A program made the translations under genes and the position numbers. Below the pieces are notes generated by a model. The model searched no databases and was not told where the DNA came from. It saw only the letters and a program-made list of their open reading frames with translations. DNA of 64,000 bases from Amycolatopsis nalaikhensis (GTDB taxonomy: Bacteria > Actinomycetota > Actinomycetes > Mycobacteriales > Pseudonocardiaceae), in assembly GCF_030264295.1 (NCBI RefSeq), contig NZ_CP127173.1, forward strand, positions 3,169,501-3,233,500. The letters are read 5' to 3'. Within the stretch, counting starts at the first letter, position 1. Every line of letters begins with the position of its first letter. Positions 41,995-50,983 of the stretch are shown piece after piece.

Positions 41995-42031
41995 CCGGAC
42001 CCCCGGTCAGCCCAGCTGGCCGGGGGTCCGG
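41995..42031. terminator. Bidirectional terminator after tRNA-Ser and the pentapeptide gene
   Basis: A perfect 12-bp stem, CCGGACCCCCGG and CCGGGGGTCCGG, with a 13-nt loop. It begins 10 nt after the tRNA and overlaps the 3' end of the convergent pentapeptide gene, including its stop, so it can serve both. Confidence 0.8.
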
Positions 42032-43533
42032 TCGTCTGGCAGGTAGTCGGCCAGCTCCGAGGGTCGCCGGCTCGCGAAGACGGCTCCGTCCAGCTCGGGT
42101 GCCTCGGCGAACGTCATCTTCGAGAAGTCGGTCAACGACAGGAACTTCGCGTTTTCGAATCTGGCGTAGTTCCTGAATGATGTGTTGGTGAACGTGGCAA
42201 TCGCCTTGAAGGTGGAATCCGAGAATGTGGCTCCACTGAACCGTGTGTCGGTGAACGATGCCGACCCGGTGAACGTGCATTCGTCGAGGTTCGCATCATC
42301 GGCGAACGTCGCCTCCCGCAGTGAAAGGCGTTCGGCGAATCGGCCCTTCCGGAAATTGGCGCCGCCCTCGAACGTCGTCTCATCGAACCACGCCGAGGCT
42401 TGGTAGGTCGCCTGCATGAACCAGGTCCGTCCGATGAAGCGTGCTTCGGTGAACATCGCGTACTGGTGAAAGTGCACCTCGTCGAACCTCGATTGATCGG
42501 AGAAAACCGCCTGGTTGAACTTCGCCCCTCCGATGAACTTCGCTTTGACGAAGGACACCCTGCCGTCGAAGACGACTTGGCTGAAGTCCGCGTCTTCGGA
42601 GAATTCGGCATTGGTGAACGTAGCCGTCTTGAGGCGGCAGTGTGCGAGGTCGAAACCGATCAAGGCGGCGCCCGTGAGGTCCAGGTCGATGTCCGGCCAG
42701 AACTTCTCCGAAGTGGCGCGGAGATGAGCTTCGATGATGCGCTGCGCGGTCAAGCGGACCTCGCGCTCCTGATGCCGGTCACCGGAAGCGATCGAGTAGA
42801 CCGAGGCCGGACCCTTGATCCCGAGGCTGCGGTTCCGGAGACCGCCCACCTGGGAGGGGTGCGGATTGCTCCGGAGGTACGCGCAGATGACGTTGACGAC
42901 GGTTTGGCGCTGGTGCGGGTTGTCCTGAGCCACCCGTTCCAAGGCGTAGAGCCCGCCGTGGCGGACGGCGGCGTGGGGCGAGCCGAGTTGTTCGACCGCT
43001 TTGAGGTACAGGTCGGTCAGCCGTCGTTCGGCCGCGTCGTGCTCGGTGAGCCGGGACACCCACTGCTGGTGGAGCAGGGTCAGTTCCGTCGACCGTTGCC
43101 GTCGTGCGGCGAGCAGCAGCGCGGCCGCGCCGCCGGCCCCGGCGACCAGCGTCGCTGCCGTCTTGATCGCGTCGAGCCGTTCGGCGGCACCGGGGCCCGA
43201 TGACGTCCTGAGCAACAAGGTGGCCGCGATCGCACCCACCGCGAGCAGGGCTGTCGCGCCGAGGACGATCGATCGGGAGGTGAGCGTCCGCAGCGTTTCC
43301 GGTGCGGCCGGCGGTGCGTGTTCGGCGGGCTCGCGGCGATCGCGGAGCGCGAAGAGCAGCGCGGCGACGACGAGCGACAGCCCGCCCAAGACGGCCGCCC
43401 ACCAGGTGCCGAACCCACGCCAGAGCGAGCCCCACAGCGGGCGTACGGCCCAGCTGGCCAGGGCGAGGCCGATGCCAAGAGCCAGGCGGGCCAGGTTGGC
43501 GCGCGACGGCCACCGTCGGAGTTTGCCGGTCAC
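42007..43533 (-). CDS. Membrane protein with pentapeptide repeats
   Basis: 508 aa from GTG 43533 (weak site just upstream; an earlier TTG at 43635 is unlikely because it abuts the divergent gene). Four membrane helices lie at about 15-165, then a helical linker with SPHAAVRHGGLYALERVAQDNP, then about 30 pentapeptide units (about 310-490) of the form A(D/N)FxxxxF, for example ATFTNAEFSEDADFSQVVF. Such repeats build a right-handed four-sided beta-helix. Proteins of this layout in actinomycetes are of unknown function. It shares a 104-bp divergent promoter region with the NmrA-like gene. Confidence 0.8.
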   Translation of the reverse strand: MTGKLRRWPSRANLARLALGIGLALASWAVRPLWGSLWRGFGTWWAAVLGGLSLVVAALLFALRDRREPAEHAPPAAPETLRTLTSRSIVLGATALLAVGAIAATLLLRTSSGPGAAERLDAIKTAATLVAGAGGAAALLLAARRQRSTELTLLHQQWVSRLTEHDAAERRLTDLYLKAVEQLGSPHAAVRHGGLYALERVAQDNPHQRQTVVNVICAYLRSNPHPSQVGGLRNRSLGIKGPASVYSIASGDRHQEREVRLTAQRIIEAHLRATSEKFWPDIDLDLTGAALIGFDLAHCRLKTATFTNAEFSEDADFSQVVFDGRVSFVKAKFIGGAKFNQAVFSDQSRFDEVHFHQYAMFTEARFIGRTWFMQATYQASAWFDETTFEGGANFRKGRFAERLSLREATFADDANLDECTFTGSASFTDTRFSGATFSDSTFKAIATFTNTSFRNYARFENAKFLSLTDFSKMTFAEAPELDGAVFASRRPSELADYLPDDRTPGQLG

Positions 43534-43637
43534 TTCCTCGAAGTCGCGCGAACGGCTCCGGCCGCTACGGTCCGCCCTTGACTTGAAGAGAACTTGAAGT
43601 GTGACCGTGGTCGGCACCAGCCGATCAAGGAGCACAC

Positions 43638-44411
43638 GTGAAAGTTCTCGTCACCGGAGCCACCGGCAACACCGGCCGCCACGTCGTCGATGGCCTGAAG
43701 GACGCCGGCGCCGCTGTGCGCGTTCTCGTCCGCGACCCCGCCAAAGCACCCCACGGGGTGGAAGTCGTCCAAGGTGACATCACCGACCCCGCCGCAGCCG
43801 CCGAAGGGGTCGACGCCGTCTACCTCCTCTGGCCCTTCTACACCGCCGATGGTGTCGAAACCGCCCTGGAGTCCATGAAGGACAAAAAGATCGTCTACCT
43901 CTCGGCGATGGGCGCCGAGGACGGCGGCAGCAGCTGGGGGCACGTCGAAAAGGCCGTGCGGAACGTCACCGGCGACTGGACCTTCCTGCGCGTCACCGGT
44001 CTCGCCACCAACACCCTCGGCTGGGTCGAGCAGGCGGAAACCGGCACGGTGCGGGCGCCGTACGGCCAGGCCAAGAGGTCACTCGTGCACGAGAAGGACG
44101 TCGCCGAGATGGCCGTCAAGGCCTTCACCGAAGACCACGCGGGGCAGACCTACCTCGTCACCGGACCCGAGGCGCTCACCCAGGTGCGGCAGGCCGAACT
44201 CATCGGTCACGCGCTGGGAACGCCTGTCCGGTGGGAAGAGCAGCCGATCCGTGAAGCCGTGGAACAGCTGGGTGCGGAATTCGCGGCCGCGGCCCTGCCG
44301 TACTGGGCGTCACTCGTCGAGGACCCCGAACCCGTCTCGCTCGACGTCGCCCGCGTCACGGGCCATCCGGCGCGGCCCTTCGAAGAATGGGCCCGCGAGC
44401 GCTTCAGCTGA
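43638..44411 (+). CDS. NmrA-like NAD(P)H-binding oxidoreductase
   Basis: 257 aa. A Rossmann start MKVLVTGATGNTGRHVVDGL, then VYLSAMGAED and a C-terminal substrate region (PEALTQVRQAELIGHALG). It belongs to the atypical SDR/NmrA group (quinone or azo reductases, or redox sensors). It ends 8 bp into the convergent ESX-like gene. Activity is not further assignable. Confidence 0.82.
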   Translation: MKVLVTGATGNTGRHVVDGLKDAGAAVRVLVRDPAKAPHGVEVVQGDITDPAAAAEGVDAVYLLWPFYTADGVETALESMKDKKIVYLSAMGAEDGGSSWGHVEKAVRNVTGDWTFLRVTGLATNTLGWVEQAETGTVRAPYGQAKRSLVHEKDVAEMAVKAFTEDHAGQTYLVTGPEALTQVRQAELIGHALGTPVRWEEQPIREAVEQLGAEFAAAALPYWASLVEDPEPVSLDVARVTGHPARPFEEWARERFS

Positions 44412-44982
44412 GGTCGACGGCCGGTGCGGTCAACGGCTCCAGTTCCGCCGCCAGCGCCGACAAGACCGCCATCTTCGCCTGGACCGTCCGGATCACCGCC
44501 GTGCAGGCGGAACTGACCGCGCTCACCACCTCGGCCGAGCGGTCGCCGGTCAGGACCGCTGCCACGGACGGCTCGACGGCGGTGGCCAGCTCGGTGACCT
44601 CCGCGGCCGCCGACATCGCCATTTCGTCCAGCAGCGCGGCGATCCGGACGCCCAGCGCGGCCGTCTCGGCGGCCGTGCGCGCCGCCTCCGTGTACTGACT
44701 GTCCACTGTGTCCGCCCACGTGCCGAACGTCTCGGCGCTGCCGCCGGTTTCGGCGCGCTCGACGCCGCCGCGGAACTCCGCCTGTGCCGCCGTCACCACC
44801 AGTGCCCCCGCGTCGACCGTCGCCGCCGACGCGCGGATCGACGCCGGTGCGCAGTCGAGGTGGCGCAGGGCCGCGACCGGGTCCGGGGCGCCGATGCGGC
44901 CCGCCGCCGAGCGCAACGTCACCAGCGCGGCCGCGGCCGACGTCAGCGCCGGGTGCTCGAAGACCTCGGCGGCGGTCGTCAC
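44404..44982 (-). CDS. Helical WXG100-like protein (ESX-type pair, second gene)
   Basis: 192 aa, almost entirely helical and Ala-rich, with a possible WxD/WxG-type turn (ETFGTWADTVDSQY). It follows the 116-aa gene with GTGA overlap, the usual arrangement of co-secreted ESX pairs. It may be secreted by a type VII system. No enzymatic motif is visible. Confidence 0.45.
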   Translation of the reverse strand: MTTAAEVFEHPALTSAAAALVTLRSAAGRIGAPDPVAALRHLDCAPASIRASAATVDAGALVVTAAQAEFRGGVERAETGGSAETFGTWADTVDSQYTEAARTAAETAALGVRIAALLDEMAMSAAAEVTELATAVEPSVAAVLTGDRSAEVVSAVSSACTAVIRTVQAKMAVLSALAAELEPLTAPAVDLS

Positions 44983-45329
44983 GGCGCGACCGCCAGCCGT
45001 CCCCGGAAGCCGGTGCTCCGCGGGGTTCCGGCCGACATGCGCAGGCGACCCGCCAGGTCCGACGTCGCGTCGCCGAGGACGCGCGCGTCCGTTTCGCGGG
45101 CCGCCAGCGCGGAGGCCCAGCGCGCCGCCAGCTCGCGCGCCTGCGGCGAGATGCCGAACGGTGTCGAATCGACGCGGGCTTCCGCGAACCGGCCCGCCGC
45201 CTTGTCGCCGGCCGCCGCGGCCTGGTCGAGCAGGTCGGCCGCGGCGCGCAGCCGCTCGGGGTGCCGGGTGGCGAAGCTCCCGGTCCGCAAGGTACCGCTG
45301 TCGATCCGCGAGCCTCTGCCTTCCGGCAT
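44979..45329 (-). CDS. Small ESX/EspC-like protein (ESX-type pair, first gene)
   Basis: 116 aa. The start is ATG 45329 with GGAGGT 4 nt upstream. Helical hairpin pattern: PERLRAAADLLDQAAAAGDKAAGRF, then PFGISPQARELAARWASAL, then LGDATSDLAGRL. It resembles the EspC-type WXG100-superfamily partner of larger ESX proteins, coupled to the next gene by GTGA. The function is inferred only from pattern and pairing. Confidence 0.45.
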   Translation of the reverse strand: MPEGRGSRIDSGTLRTGSFATRHPERLRAAADLLDQAAAAGDKAAGRFAEARVDSTPFGISPQARELAARWASALAARETDARVLGDATSDLAGRLRMSAGTPRSTGFRGRLAVAP

Positions 45330-45653
45330 GGGGACCTCCGTCGTCAAGGGCGCTCACCCGATCGTGGAAGATCTTGCCTCATGCCCTTCCGCCGCCCGCA
45401 TCGCGGTGACCAGCGGCGTTGCCTACGTTCCACCAAGTGGACGTCTTGACCGCAGGACGGGAAGACCGCGACCATGAACGCATGCCCGCCACCTCGGAAC
45501 GCCTGATCGTCCGGTGGCCCGGCCGCGCCTCGAAGCGGTCGATCGGGGAAGGCACCGTGGAGCTCCTGCTGCGCCGCGGCCGCCTGGGCTCGCCGCCTGC
45601 CTGACGCGCGAGCCCGGCGTCCGAATTCCCCCGAAAACCCTTGGAGCACAACC
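45330..45653. other. Intergenic region between ESX-like pair and TauD gene
   Basis: 324 bp. It has to hold the promoters of both divergent units. A 22-codon ORF starts at ATG 45381 (MPFRRPHRGDQRRCLRSTKW then TS), and another reads from ATG 45482 to 45604 (opening MPATSERLIVRWPGRASKRS). Neither is convincing as a leader peptide. The second ends 49 nt before the TauD start. Confidence 0.35.
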
Positions 45654-46571
45654 ATGTCCGTAGACCTGCCTGCCCGGATCCGGCTGCGCGAGTCCGTCAC
45701 CCCCGACGGCGGCATCGTCGAAGGCCCGCGCGCCCTGCGCGACCCGGCGGCGAACTTCGAGCGCTTCAGCCTGCGCCCGCTGGGCCGGGTGATCGGCGCC
45801 GAGATCGACGGCGTCGACCTCGGCGAGCCGCTCACGCCCGAGCTGCGCGCGGACCTCAACCGCGCCCTGCTCGAGTGGAAGGTGCTCTTCTTCCGCGACC
45901 AGGACATCACGTCGGCGCAGCAGCGCGCGTTCGCCGCGAACTGGGGTGAGCTGGAGACCAACCCGTTCATCCCGAAGGGCGACGACGACGCCGTCACGCG
46001 CTTCGAGCGCACCGCCGCCATGCCCGGCTACGAGAACATCTGGCACACCGACGTCACCTGGCGGCCGAACCCGGCGCTCGGTTCGGTGCTGCGGCTGATC
46101 GAGGTGCCGCCGGTCGGCGGCGACACCATGTGGGCCGACATGGCCGCCGCCTACGACAACCTGCCCGAGGACGTCCGCGCCCGCATCGACGGGCTCACCG
46201 CGGTGCACGACTACCTCCCCGGCTTCGACCGGTTCTCCGACCCCGGGCTGCTCGCGCGGTGGCAGGACGAGTTCCCGCCGGTCGAGCACCCGGTCGTCCG
46301 GACGCACCCGGAGACCGGGCGGCGCACCCTGTTCGTCAACCAGGCGTTCACCACGCACATCGTCGGCATGGACCGCGACGAGAGCGACCGGCTGCTGCGG
46401 TACCTGTTCCTGCAGGCCCACACGCCGGAGTTCCAGGTGCGGTTCAGCTGGCGGCCGAACTCGGTGGCGTTCTGGGACAACCGCGCCACGCAGCACTACG
46501 CGGTCAACGACTACCACCCGCACGTGCGCATCGCGGAGCGCGTCGCCATCGCGGGCGACCGGCCGTTCTGA
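45654..46571 (+). CDS. TauD/TfdA-family 2-oxoglutarate-dependent dioxygenase
   Basis: 305 aa. The Fe(II) facial triad is visible: HTDVTW (His, Asp, about residue 126) and ATQHYAVNDY (distal His), followed by the 2-oxoglutarate-binding Arg in HPHVRIAERV. It resembles sulfonate or phenoxy-acid dioxygenases, but no sulfonate transport genes are adjacent. TGGAG lies 7 nt before ATG 45654. Confidence 0.85.
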   Translation: MSVDLPARIRLRESVTPDGGIVEGPRALRDPAANFERFSLRPLGRVIGAEIDGVDLGEPLTPELRADLNRALLEWKVLFFRDQDITSAQQRAFAANWGELETNPFIPKGDDDAVTRFERTAAMPGYENIWHTDVTWRPNPALGSVLRLIEVPPVGGDTMWADMAAAYDNLPEDVRARIDGLTAVHDYLPGFDRFSDPGLLARWQDEFPPVEHPVVRTHPETGRRTLFVNQAFTTHIVGMDRDESDRLLRYLFLQAHTPEFQVRFSWRPNSVAFWDNRATQHYAVNDYHPHVRIAERVAIAGDRPF

Positions 46572-46587
46572 GCCTTAGCCTGGGGTC

Positions 46588-47034
46588 ATGACCGATGAAC
46601 CCCAAGCAGTGGTGACCGGTTTCCTCAAGGCCCTCGAAGACCTCGACATCGACCGCGCGCTGACGTTCGCGGCGAGCGACATCGTGTACCAGAACGTGCC
46701 GTTGCCGCCCGCTCGCGGCGTCGCGGCGGTCGAAAAGCAGCTGCGGCTGCTGGCCCGGTTCGGTTCCGGGTTCGAGGCACGGACGCACCACATCGCCGCG
46801 GACGGCAACGTCGTGCTCACCGAACGCACCGACGTGCTGCGCCGCGGCGCGTGGGAAGCGGAGTTCTGGGTGTGCGGCACGTTCGAGGTCGAAGCCGGCC
46901 GGATCATCCTCTGGCGCGACTACTTCGACTGGACGACGGTCCTGGCCGCGGGCGCGAAGGGCGCCGGGCGCGTCGCGCTCGCCGGCGCGCGCACGCTCCT
47001 CGGCCGCTACAAGGGGAGGCAGGCGGTCCGCTAG
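46588..47034 (+). CDS. Limonene-1,2-epoxide hydrolase-like protein
   Basis: 148 aa NTF2-like fold. VLTERTDVL (Arg and Asp) and LWRDYFDW (Asp) match the Asp-Arg-Asp site of limonene epoxide hydrolase. TAGCCT ends 6 nt before the ATG, a possible leaderless start. It follows the TauD gene by 16 bp on the same strand. The overlapping end is shared with the 33-aa gene on the other strand. Confidence 0.78.
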   Translation: MTDEPQAVVTGFLKALEDLDIDRALTFAASDIVYQNVPLPPARGVAAVEKQLRLLARFGSGFEARTHHIAADGNVVLTERTDVLRRGAWEAEFWVCGTFEVEAGRIILWRDYFDWTTVLAAGAKGAGRVALAGARTLLGRYKGRQAVR

Positions 47035-47132
47035 ACCCGGTGCTCGCCGCGGTCGTGGTCCCGAAGGTCCACGACCGCGGCTATCCCCAGCACCAGCACG
47101 AACACGCAGCTGAGAACAATCAGCCCCCACAT
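47031..47132 (-). CDS. 33-aa single-span membrane peptide
   Basis: ATG 47132 with the strong site GGGAGGGAG 7 nt upstream. The peptide has one membrane helix, MWGLIVLSCVFVLVLGIAAV, followed by a charged tail (VDLRDHDRGEHRV). The clean ribosome-binding site, single helix and charged end make it a likely real small protein that automatic callers would miss. It ends inside the 3' end of the epoxide-hydrolase-like gene. The function is unknown. Confidence 0.6.
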   Translation of the reverse strand: MWGLIVLSCVFVLVLGIAAVVDLRDHDRGEHRV

Positions 47133-47326
47133 GATCGTTCTCCCTCCCCCACGTGCCGTGCCGACAGCGAGCTGTCGGGGAGTGGTCTGTGCCACTTTTC
47201 CGGCGGCTCACGCAGACCGTACCGCCGCTTCACGCGGGTTGTTCCGGTCCTTAGGGAGCATTTAAGGCAGATGGGCCGGACGGGTGACGAACGCACCGAG
47301 GACTGTCACAACCCGCGAGCGATCGG

Positions 47327-48265
47327 TTACGCACCAAGGTGCACCGAGGCGATTCCGTCCCGGACGGACACCGTCGTCGAGCGCAGCGCCGAGACGTCGG
47401 CGACGTACCGCAGCACCTTGGCCGCGTCGTCGCCCGCGAGCGGCTCGCACTCGTTGTCCGCGGTCCGCCGCACCGGGATCAGCTCGAGCCGCGGTTCGTC
47501 GCCGAACATGCACCCGGCCAGCAGCCCGTCGACGTGCCGCCCGCGCATCGCCGGCCAGTCGAAGACGAGGTTGCCGAGGCTGTAGAGGATCGGGCGCCCG
47601 CGGTAGACCTCGACGGCCTGGATCGTGTGCGGCCCGTGCCCGGCGACCAGGTCGGCCCCGGCGTCGATCGCGGCGCGCCCGTAGGCGACCTGGTACTCGG
47701 CGAGTTCGGCGCCCGGCAGGCCCCAGTGCATCGAGACGACGACGTGGTCGTGGGCCGCCTTCGCCCGCTTGACGTCGGCGACGAGCCGGTCGAGGTGTTC
47801 GGGCACCGGCGTCGTGCGCACCAGCGGCGGGCGGCCCGGGATCTCCGCGACGCGCGGGTCGGGCTGGTACGCCGTGGTCGCAAACGCTTGCGCGAGGCCC
47901 GGGAAGTCCGGCTGCCCACCGAACGGGCGAAGTGAGGTGTACGCGAGGAAAGCGACCTTCTCCCCGGAACGTTCGAGAACGGCGGGCGCGTGCGCGGCGT
48001 CGAGGTTCGCGCCGGCGCCGCAGTGCGCGATCCCGGCGTGGTCGAGGACCGGCAGGTTCGCCATCGCGACGAGGTCGTTGGCGCACGAAACGACGTCGAT
48101 GCCCGCCGACGTCAGTGCTTCGGCCGTGGTCGCGTCGAGCGCGCCTTCGAGGTTCACGAACCGGAGGTCCGCGCTCTTGAGCAGCGGTTCCAGGGGTGCG
48201 AAGGCGGCCGAAGGCGTGGCGCGGCCTTGCACGTTGACGTCTCCGCCGAGGACAAGCGTGATCAC
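47327..48265 (-). CDS. CapA-family (metallophosphatase-like) protein
   Basis: 312 aa. The capsule-synthesis CapA domain shows VLGGDVNVQG at the start, VNLEGALD, DVVSCANDL, VSMHWGLPGAELAEYQ, ADLVAGHGPHTIQAVEVYRG and YSLGNLVFDWP. Homologues are involved in poly-gamma-glutamate production or act as wall-associated phosphoesterase-like proteins. There is no signal peptide and no cap operon. GTG 48265 follows GCAGG. It is divergent from the nuclease gene. Confidence 0.82.
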   Translation of the reverse strand: MITLVLGGDVNVQGRATPSAAFAPLEPLLKSADLRFVNLEGALDATTAEALTSAGIDVVSCANDLVAMANLPVLDHAGIAHCGAGANLDAAHAPAVLERSGEKVAFLAYTSLRPFGGQPDFPGLAQAFATTAYQPDPRVAEIPGRPPLVRTTPVPEHLDRLVADVKRAKAAHDHVVVSMHWGLPGAELAEYQVAYGRAAIDAGADLVAGHGPHTIQAVEVYRGRPILYSLGNLVFDWPAMRGRHVDGLLAGCMFGDEPRLELIPVRRTADNECEPLAGDDAAKVLRYVADVSALRSTTVSVRDGIASVHLGA

Positions 48266-48391
48266 GAAACCTGCTCTGCCGATTGGGTGACGACGAAAGT
48301 AGTTGTTACGAATCGTTGCATCTTTGTCTTCCTCCTCCTCACTTGTTCGGGGGACTATGCCACGACTGTTCAAGCACAAAGGGGACTCAGG

Positions 48392-50857
48392 GTGACCAAG
48401 ACCCACAGATCCAAGGCCGCGCTGACGGCGGCCGTCGCGTCGGGCCTGGTGCTCGGTGGCGTGGCCGCACCGGCCGCGCTGGCGGCGCCGAGCGCCGACG
48501 CGGTCATCGCCGAGGTCTACGGCGGTGGCGGCAACTCCGGCGCCACGTTGACCAACGACTTCGTCGAGCTCGCCAACCACGGTACTGGGGCCACGAGCCT
48601 CGACGGCTTCAGCGTCCAGTACCTGCCCGGCTCGCCGAGCGCGTCCAGCACCTGGCAGGTGACGCAGCTGGCCGGAAGCGTCGCGCCCGGCGGGCGCTAC
48701 CTCGTGGCCGAGGGCAAGGGTTCGGGCGGCACCGTCGCGCTGCCGACGCCGGACGCGACCGGCGCGATCGCGATGTCGGCCACCGCCGGCACGGTCGCCC
48801 TCGTGTCGGGCACCTCCCCGCTGACCTGCAAGACCGCCGCGGACTGCGCGGCCGACGCGCGGATCAAGGACCTCGTCGGCTTCGGCACGGCGACCGTGCG
48901 CGAAGGCAACCCGACCGCCGCGCCGTCGAACACGAACTCCGTCGCGCGCGGCACCGCCCTCGCCGACACCGACGACAACGCCGCCGACTTCACCGCCGGC
49001 GAGCCGACGCCGACCAACAGCAAGGGCGAGAGCACCGGCGGCGACCAGGGCCCGGCGCCCGTCCCGGCGAAGATCCACGAAATCCAGGGCACCACGCGCA
49101 TTTCGCCCTTCAAGGACCAGAAGGTCGGCGACGTCACCGGCGTCGTCACCGCGACCAGGACGTTCGGTTCGTCGCGCGGCTTCTGGCTCACCGACCCGAA
49201 CCCGGACAGCGACCCGCGCACCAGCGAAGGCCTGTTCGTCTTCACCGGTTCGACGAGCCCGGCCGTCGCCGTCGGGGACGCGGTCACCGCGACCGGCACC
49301 GTCCGCGAGTTCTACCCGGACGCGCCCGCGACGTCGAACTACCAGTCGCTCACCGAGCTGGCGAGTGCACAGTGGACGGTCGGCTCGCACGGCAACGCCC
49401 TGCCCGCGCCGACGGTGCTGAACCCGGACACCGTGCCGACGACGTACGCGCCGTCGCCCGGCGGGAACATCGAGCCGCTCGCCCTCGAGCCGTCGAAGTA
49501 CGCGCTCGACTTCTGGGAGGCGCACGAGAGCGAGATCGTCTCGATCAGCGACGCCCGCGTGGTCGGCCCGTCGAACTCGTTCAACGAGCTGTACGTGACG
49601 TCGAAGCCGGACCAGCACCGCTCCGTTCGCGGCGGCAGCGTCTACCTGGGCTACGACCAGCTCAACAGCGGTGTCATGAAGGTGTCGTCGCTGATCCCGT
49701 TCGCCGAGTGGCCGTTCCCCAAGCTCAACGTCGGTGACGTGCTGACCGGGACGACGTCCGGGCCGGTGGAGTACAGCAACTTCGGCGGTTACACGCTGTT
49801 CGCCAGCGTGCTCGGCACCGAAAAGGACAACGGGCTGCAGGCGGAGTCCACGCGCAAGCAGCGTTCCGGTGAGCTGGCCGTGGCGACGTACAACGTCGAG
49901 AACCTGTCCCCTGTGGACACCCAGGCGAAGTTCGACCGCCTCGCCGACGCGATCGTCACGCACCTCGCGACGCCGGACATCGTGAACCTGGAAGAGATCC
50001 AGGACAACAACGGGCCGACCAACGACACGGTGGTGGCGGCCGACCAGACGTTGCAGCGGTTCACCGACGCGATCGTCGCGAAGGGCGGCCCGCGGTACGA
50101 GTGGCGCGAGATCGACCCGGTCGACGACGCCGACGGCGGCCAGCCGGGCGGGAACATCCGCGTGGCGTTCCTGTTCAACCCGGCGCGAGTGTCCTTCGTG
50201 GACCGTCCGGGCGGGACGCCGACGACGGCGGTCGACGTGGTCCGCGAACACGGCAAGGCGCACCTGACGGCGTCGCCCGGCCGCGTGGACCCGCAGAACG
50301 AAGCGTGGGAGGACAGCCGCAAGCCGCTGGCCGGCGAGTTCGTCTTCAAGGGCCGCACGGTGTTCGTGATCGCCAACCACTTCAACTCCAAGGGCGGCGA
50401 CCAGCCGACGCACGGCCGCTTCCAGCCGCCGACGCGCAGTTCGGAGGTGCAGCGGGCGAAGCAGGCGACGGTGCTGCGCGGGTTCGTCGACTCGCTGCTG
50501 GCGGCCGACGGCCACGCGAACATCGTGGTGGCGGGCGACCTGAACGACTACCCGTTCTCGCCGGCGGTCCAGACGCTGACGGCGGGTGGCGCGCTGAAGG
50601 ACCTGATCGCGTCGGTGCCGGAAGCCGAGCGGTACAGCTACGTGTTCGAGGGGCAGTCGCAGGTGCTGGACCACATCCTGGCGTCGCAGGCGCCGCGCGG
50701 GGTGGACTACGACGTGGTCCACATCAACGCGGAGTTCGCCGACCAGGCCAGTGACCACGACCCGCAGGTGGTCCGGTTCCGGCCGAGTTACGGCAACGCG
50801 ATCCAGGACGGGCTCGGCGACCTGTTCGACTACCTGGAGCAGGTGTTCGGGCGGTAG
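48392..50857 (+). CDS. Secreted ExeM/NucH-type endonuclease with lamin-tail domain
   Basis: 821 aa from GTG 48392, with a Sec signal peptide of about 31 residues ending in AAPAALAAPS. A lamin-tail-like domain (VIAEVYGGGGNSGATLTNDFVEL) spans about 35-195. An OB-like domain (IHEIQGTTRISPF) lies at about 215-450. An endonuclease/exonuclease/phosphatase domain lies at about 490-800, with VATYNVENL, PDIVNLEEIQD, VIANHFNSKGGDQP, VVAGDLNDYPFSP and the late SDHDPQV carrying the catalytic residues. It degrades extracellular DNA. A strong terminator follows 15 bp after the stop. Confidence 0.9.
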   Translation: MTKTHRSKAALTAAVASGLVLGGVAAPAALAAPSADAVIAEVYGGGGNSGATLTNDFVELANHGTGATSLDGFSVQYLPGSPSASSTWQVTQLAGSVAPGGRYLVAEGKGSGGTVALPTPDATGAIAMSATAGTVALVSGTSPLTCKTAADCAADARIKDLVGFGTATVREGNPTAAPSNTNSVARGTALADTDDNAADFTAGEPTPTNSKGESTGGDQGPAPVPAKIHEIQGTTRISPFKDQKVGDVTGVVTATRTFGSSRGFWLTDPNPDSDPRTSEGLFVFTGSTSPAVAVGDAVTATGTVREFYPDAPATSNYQSLTELASAQWTVGSHGNALPAPTVLNPDTVPTTYAPSPGGNIEPLALEPSKYALDFWEAHESEIVSISDARVVGPSNSFNELYVTSKPDQHRSVRGGSVYLGYDQLNSGVMKVSSLIPFAEWPFPKLNVGDVLTGTTSGPVEYSNFGGYTLFASVLGTEKDNGLQAESTRKQRSGELAVATYNVENLSPVDTQAKFDRLADAIVTHLATPDIVNLEEIQDNNGPTNDTVVAADQTLQRFTDAIVAKGGPRYEWREIDPVDDADGGQPGGNIRVAFLFNPARVSFVDRPGGTPTTAVDVVREHGKAHLTASPGRVDPQNEAWEDSRKPLAGEFVFKGRTVFVIANHFNSKGGDQPTHGRFQPPTRSSEVQRAKQATVLRGFVDSLLAADGHANIVVAGDLNDYPFSPAVQTLTAGGALKDLIASVPEAERYSYVFEGQSQVLDHILASQAPRGVDYDVVHINAEFADQASDHDPQVVRFRPSYGNAIQDGLGDLFDYLEQVFGR

Positions 50858-50872
50858 TTCGCGCGGTTCGGG

Positions 50873-50907
50873 AGGCCACCATCGGGATGACCCGATGGTG
50901 GCCTTTC
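50873..50907 (+). terminator. Strong intrinsic terminator after the nuclease gene
   Basis: A perfect 14-bp stem, AGGCCACCATCGGG and CCCGATGGTGGCCT, with loop ATGA and a short T run (TTT) at its end. It lies between the nuclease gene and the ESX-like locus. Confidence 0.85.
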
Positions 50908-50983
50908 TCGTGCCGACTCCTTCGGGTGACGATGAAACCGCGGAGCGTTGACGGCCGTCTTAGGTTGGACAGGGGAGGGTGAG

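Noticed and set aside
45381..45604. Sulfur-type leader peptide before the TauD-like gene
   Set aside because: The two short ORFs lack the cysteine-rich or RRHVDL-type pattern of known actinobacterial leaders and have no terminator after them.
47327..50758. 1143-aa open frame on the minus strand through the nuclease gene
   Set aside because: It is an antisense shadow; only its last 312 codons (CapA-like) form a coherent protein. The plus strand carries a signal peptide and nuclease motifs.
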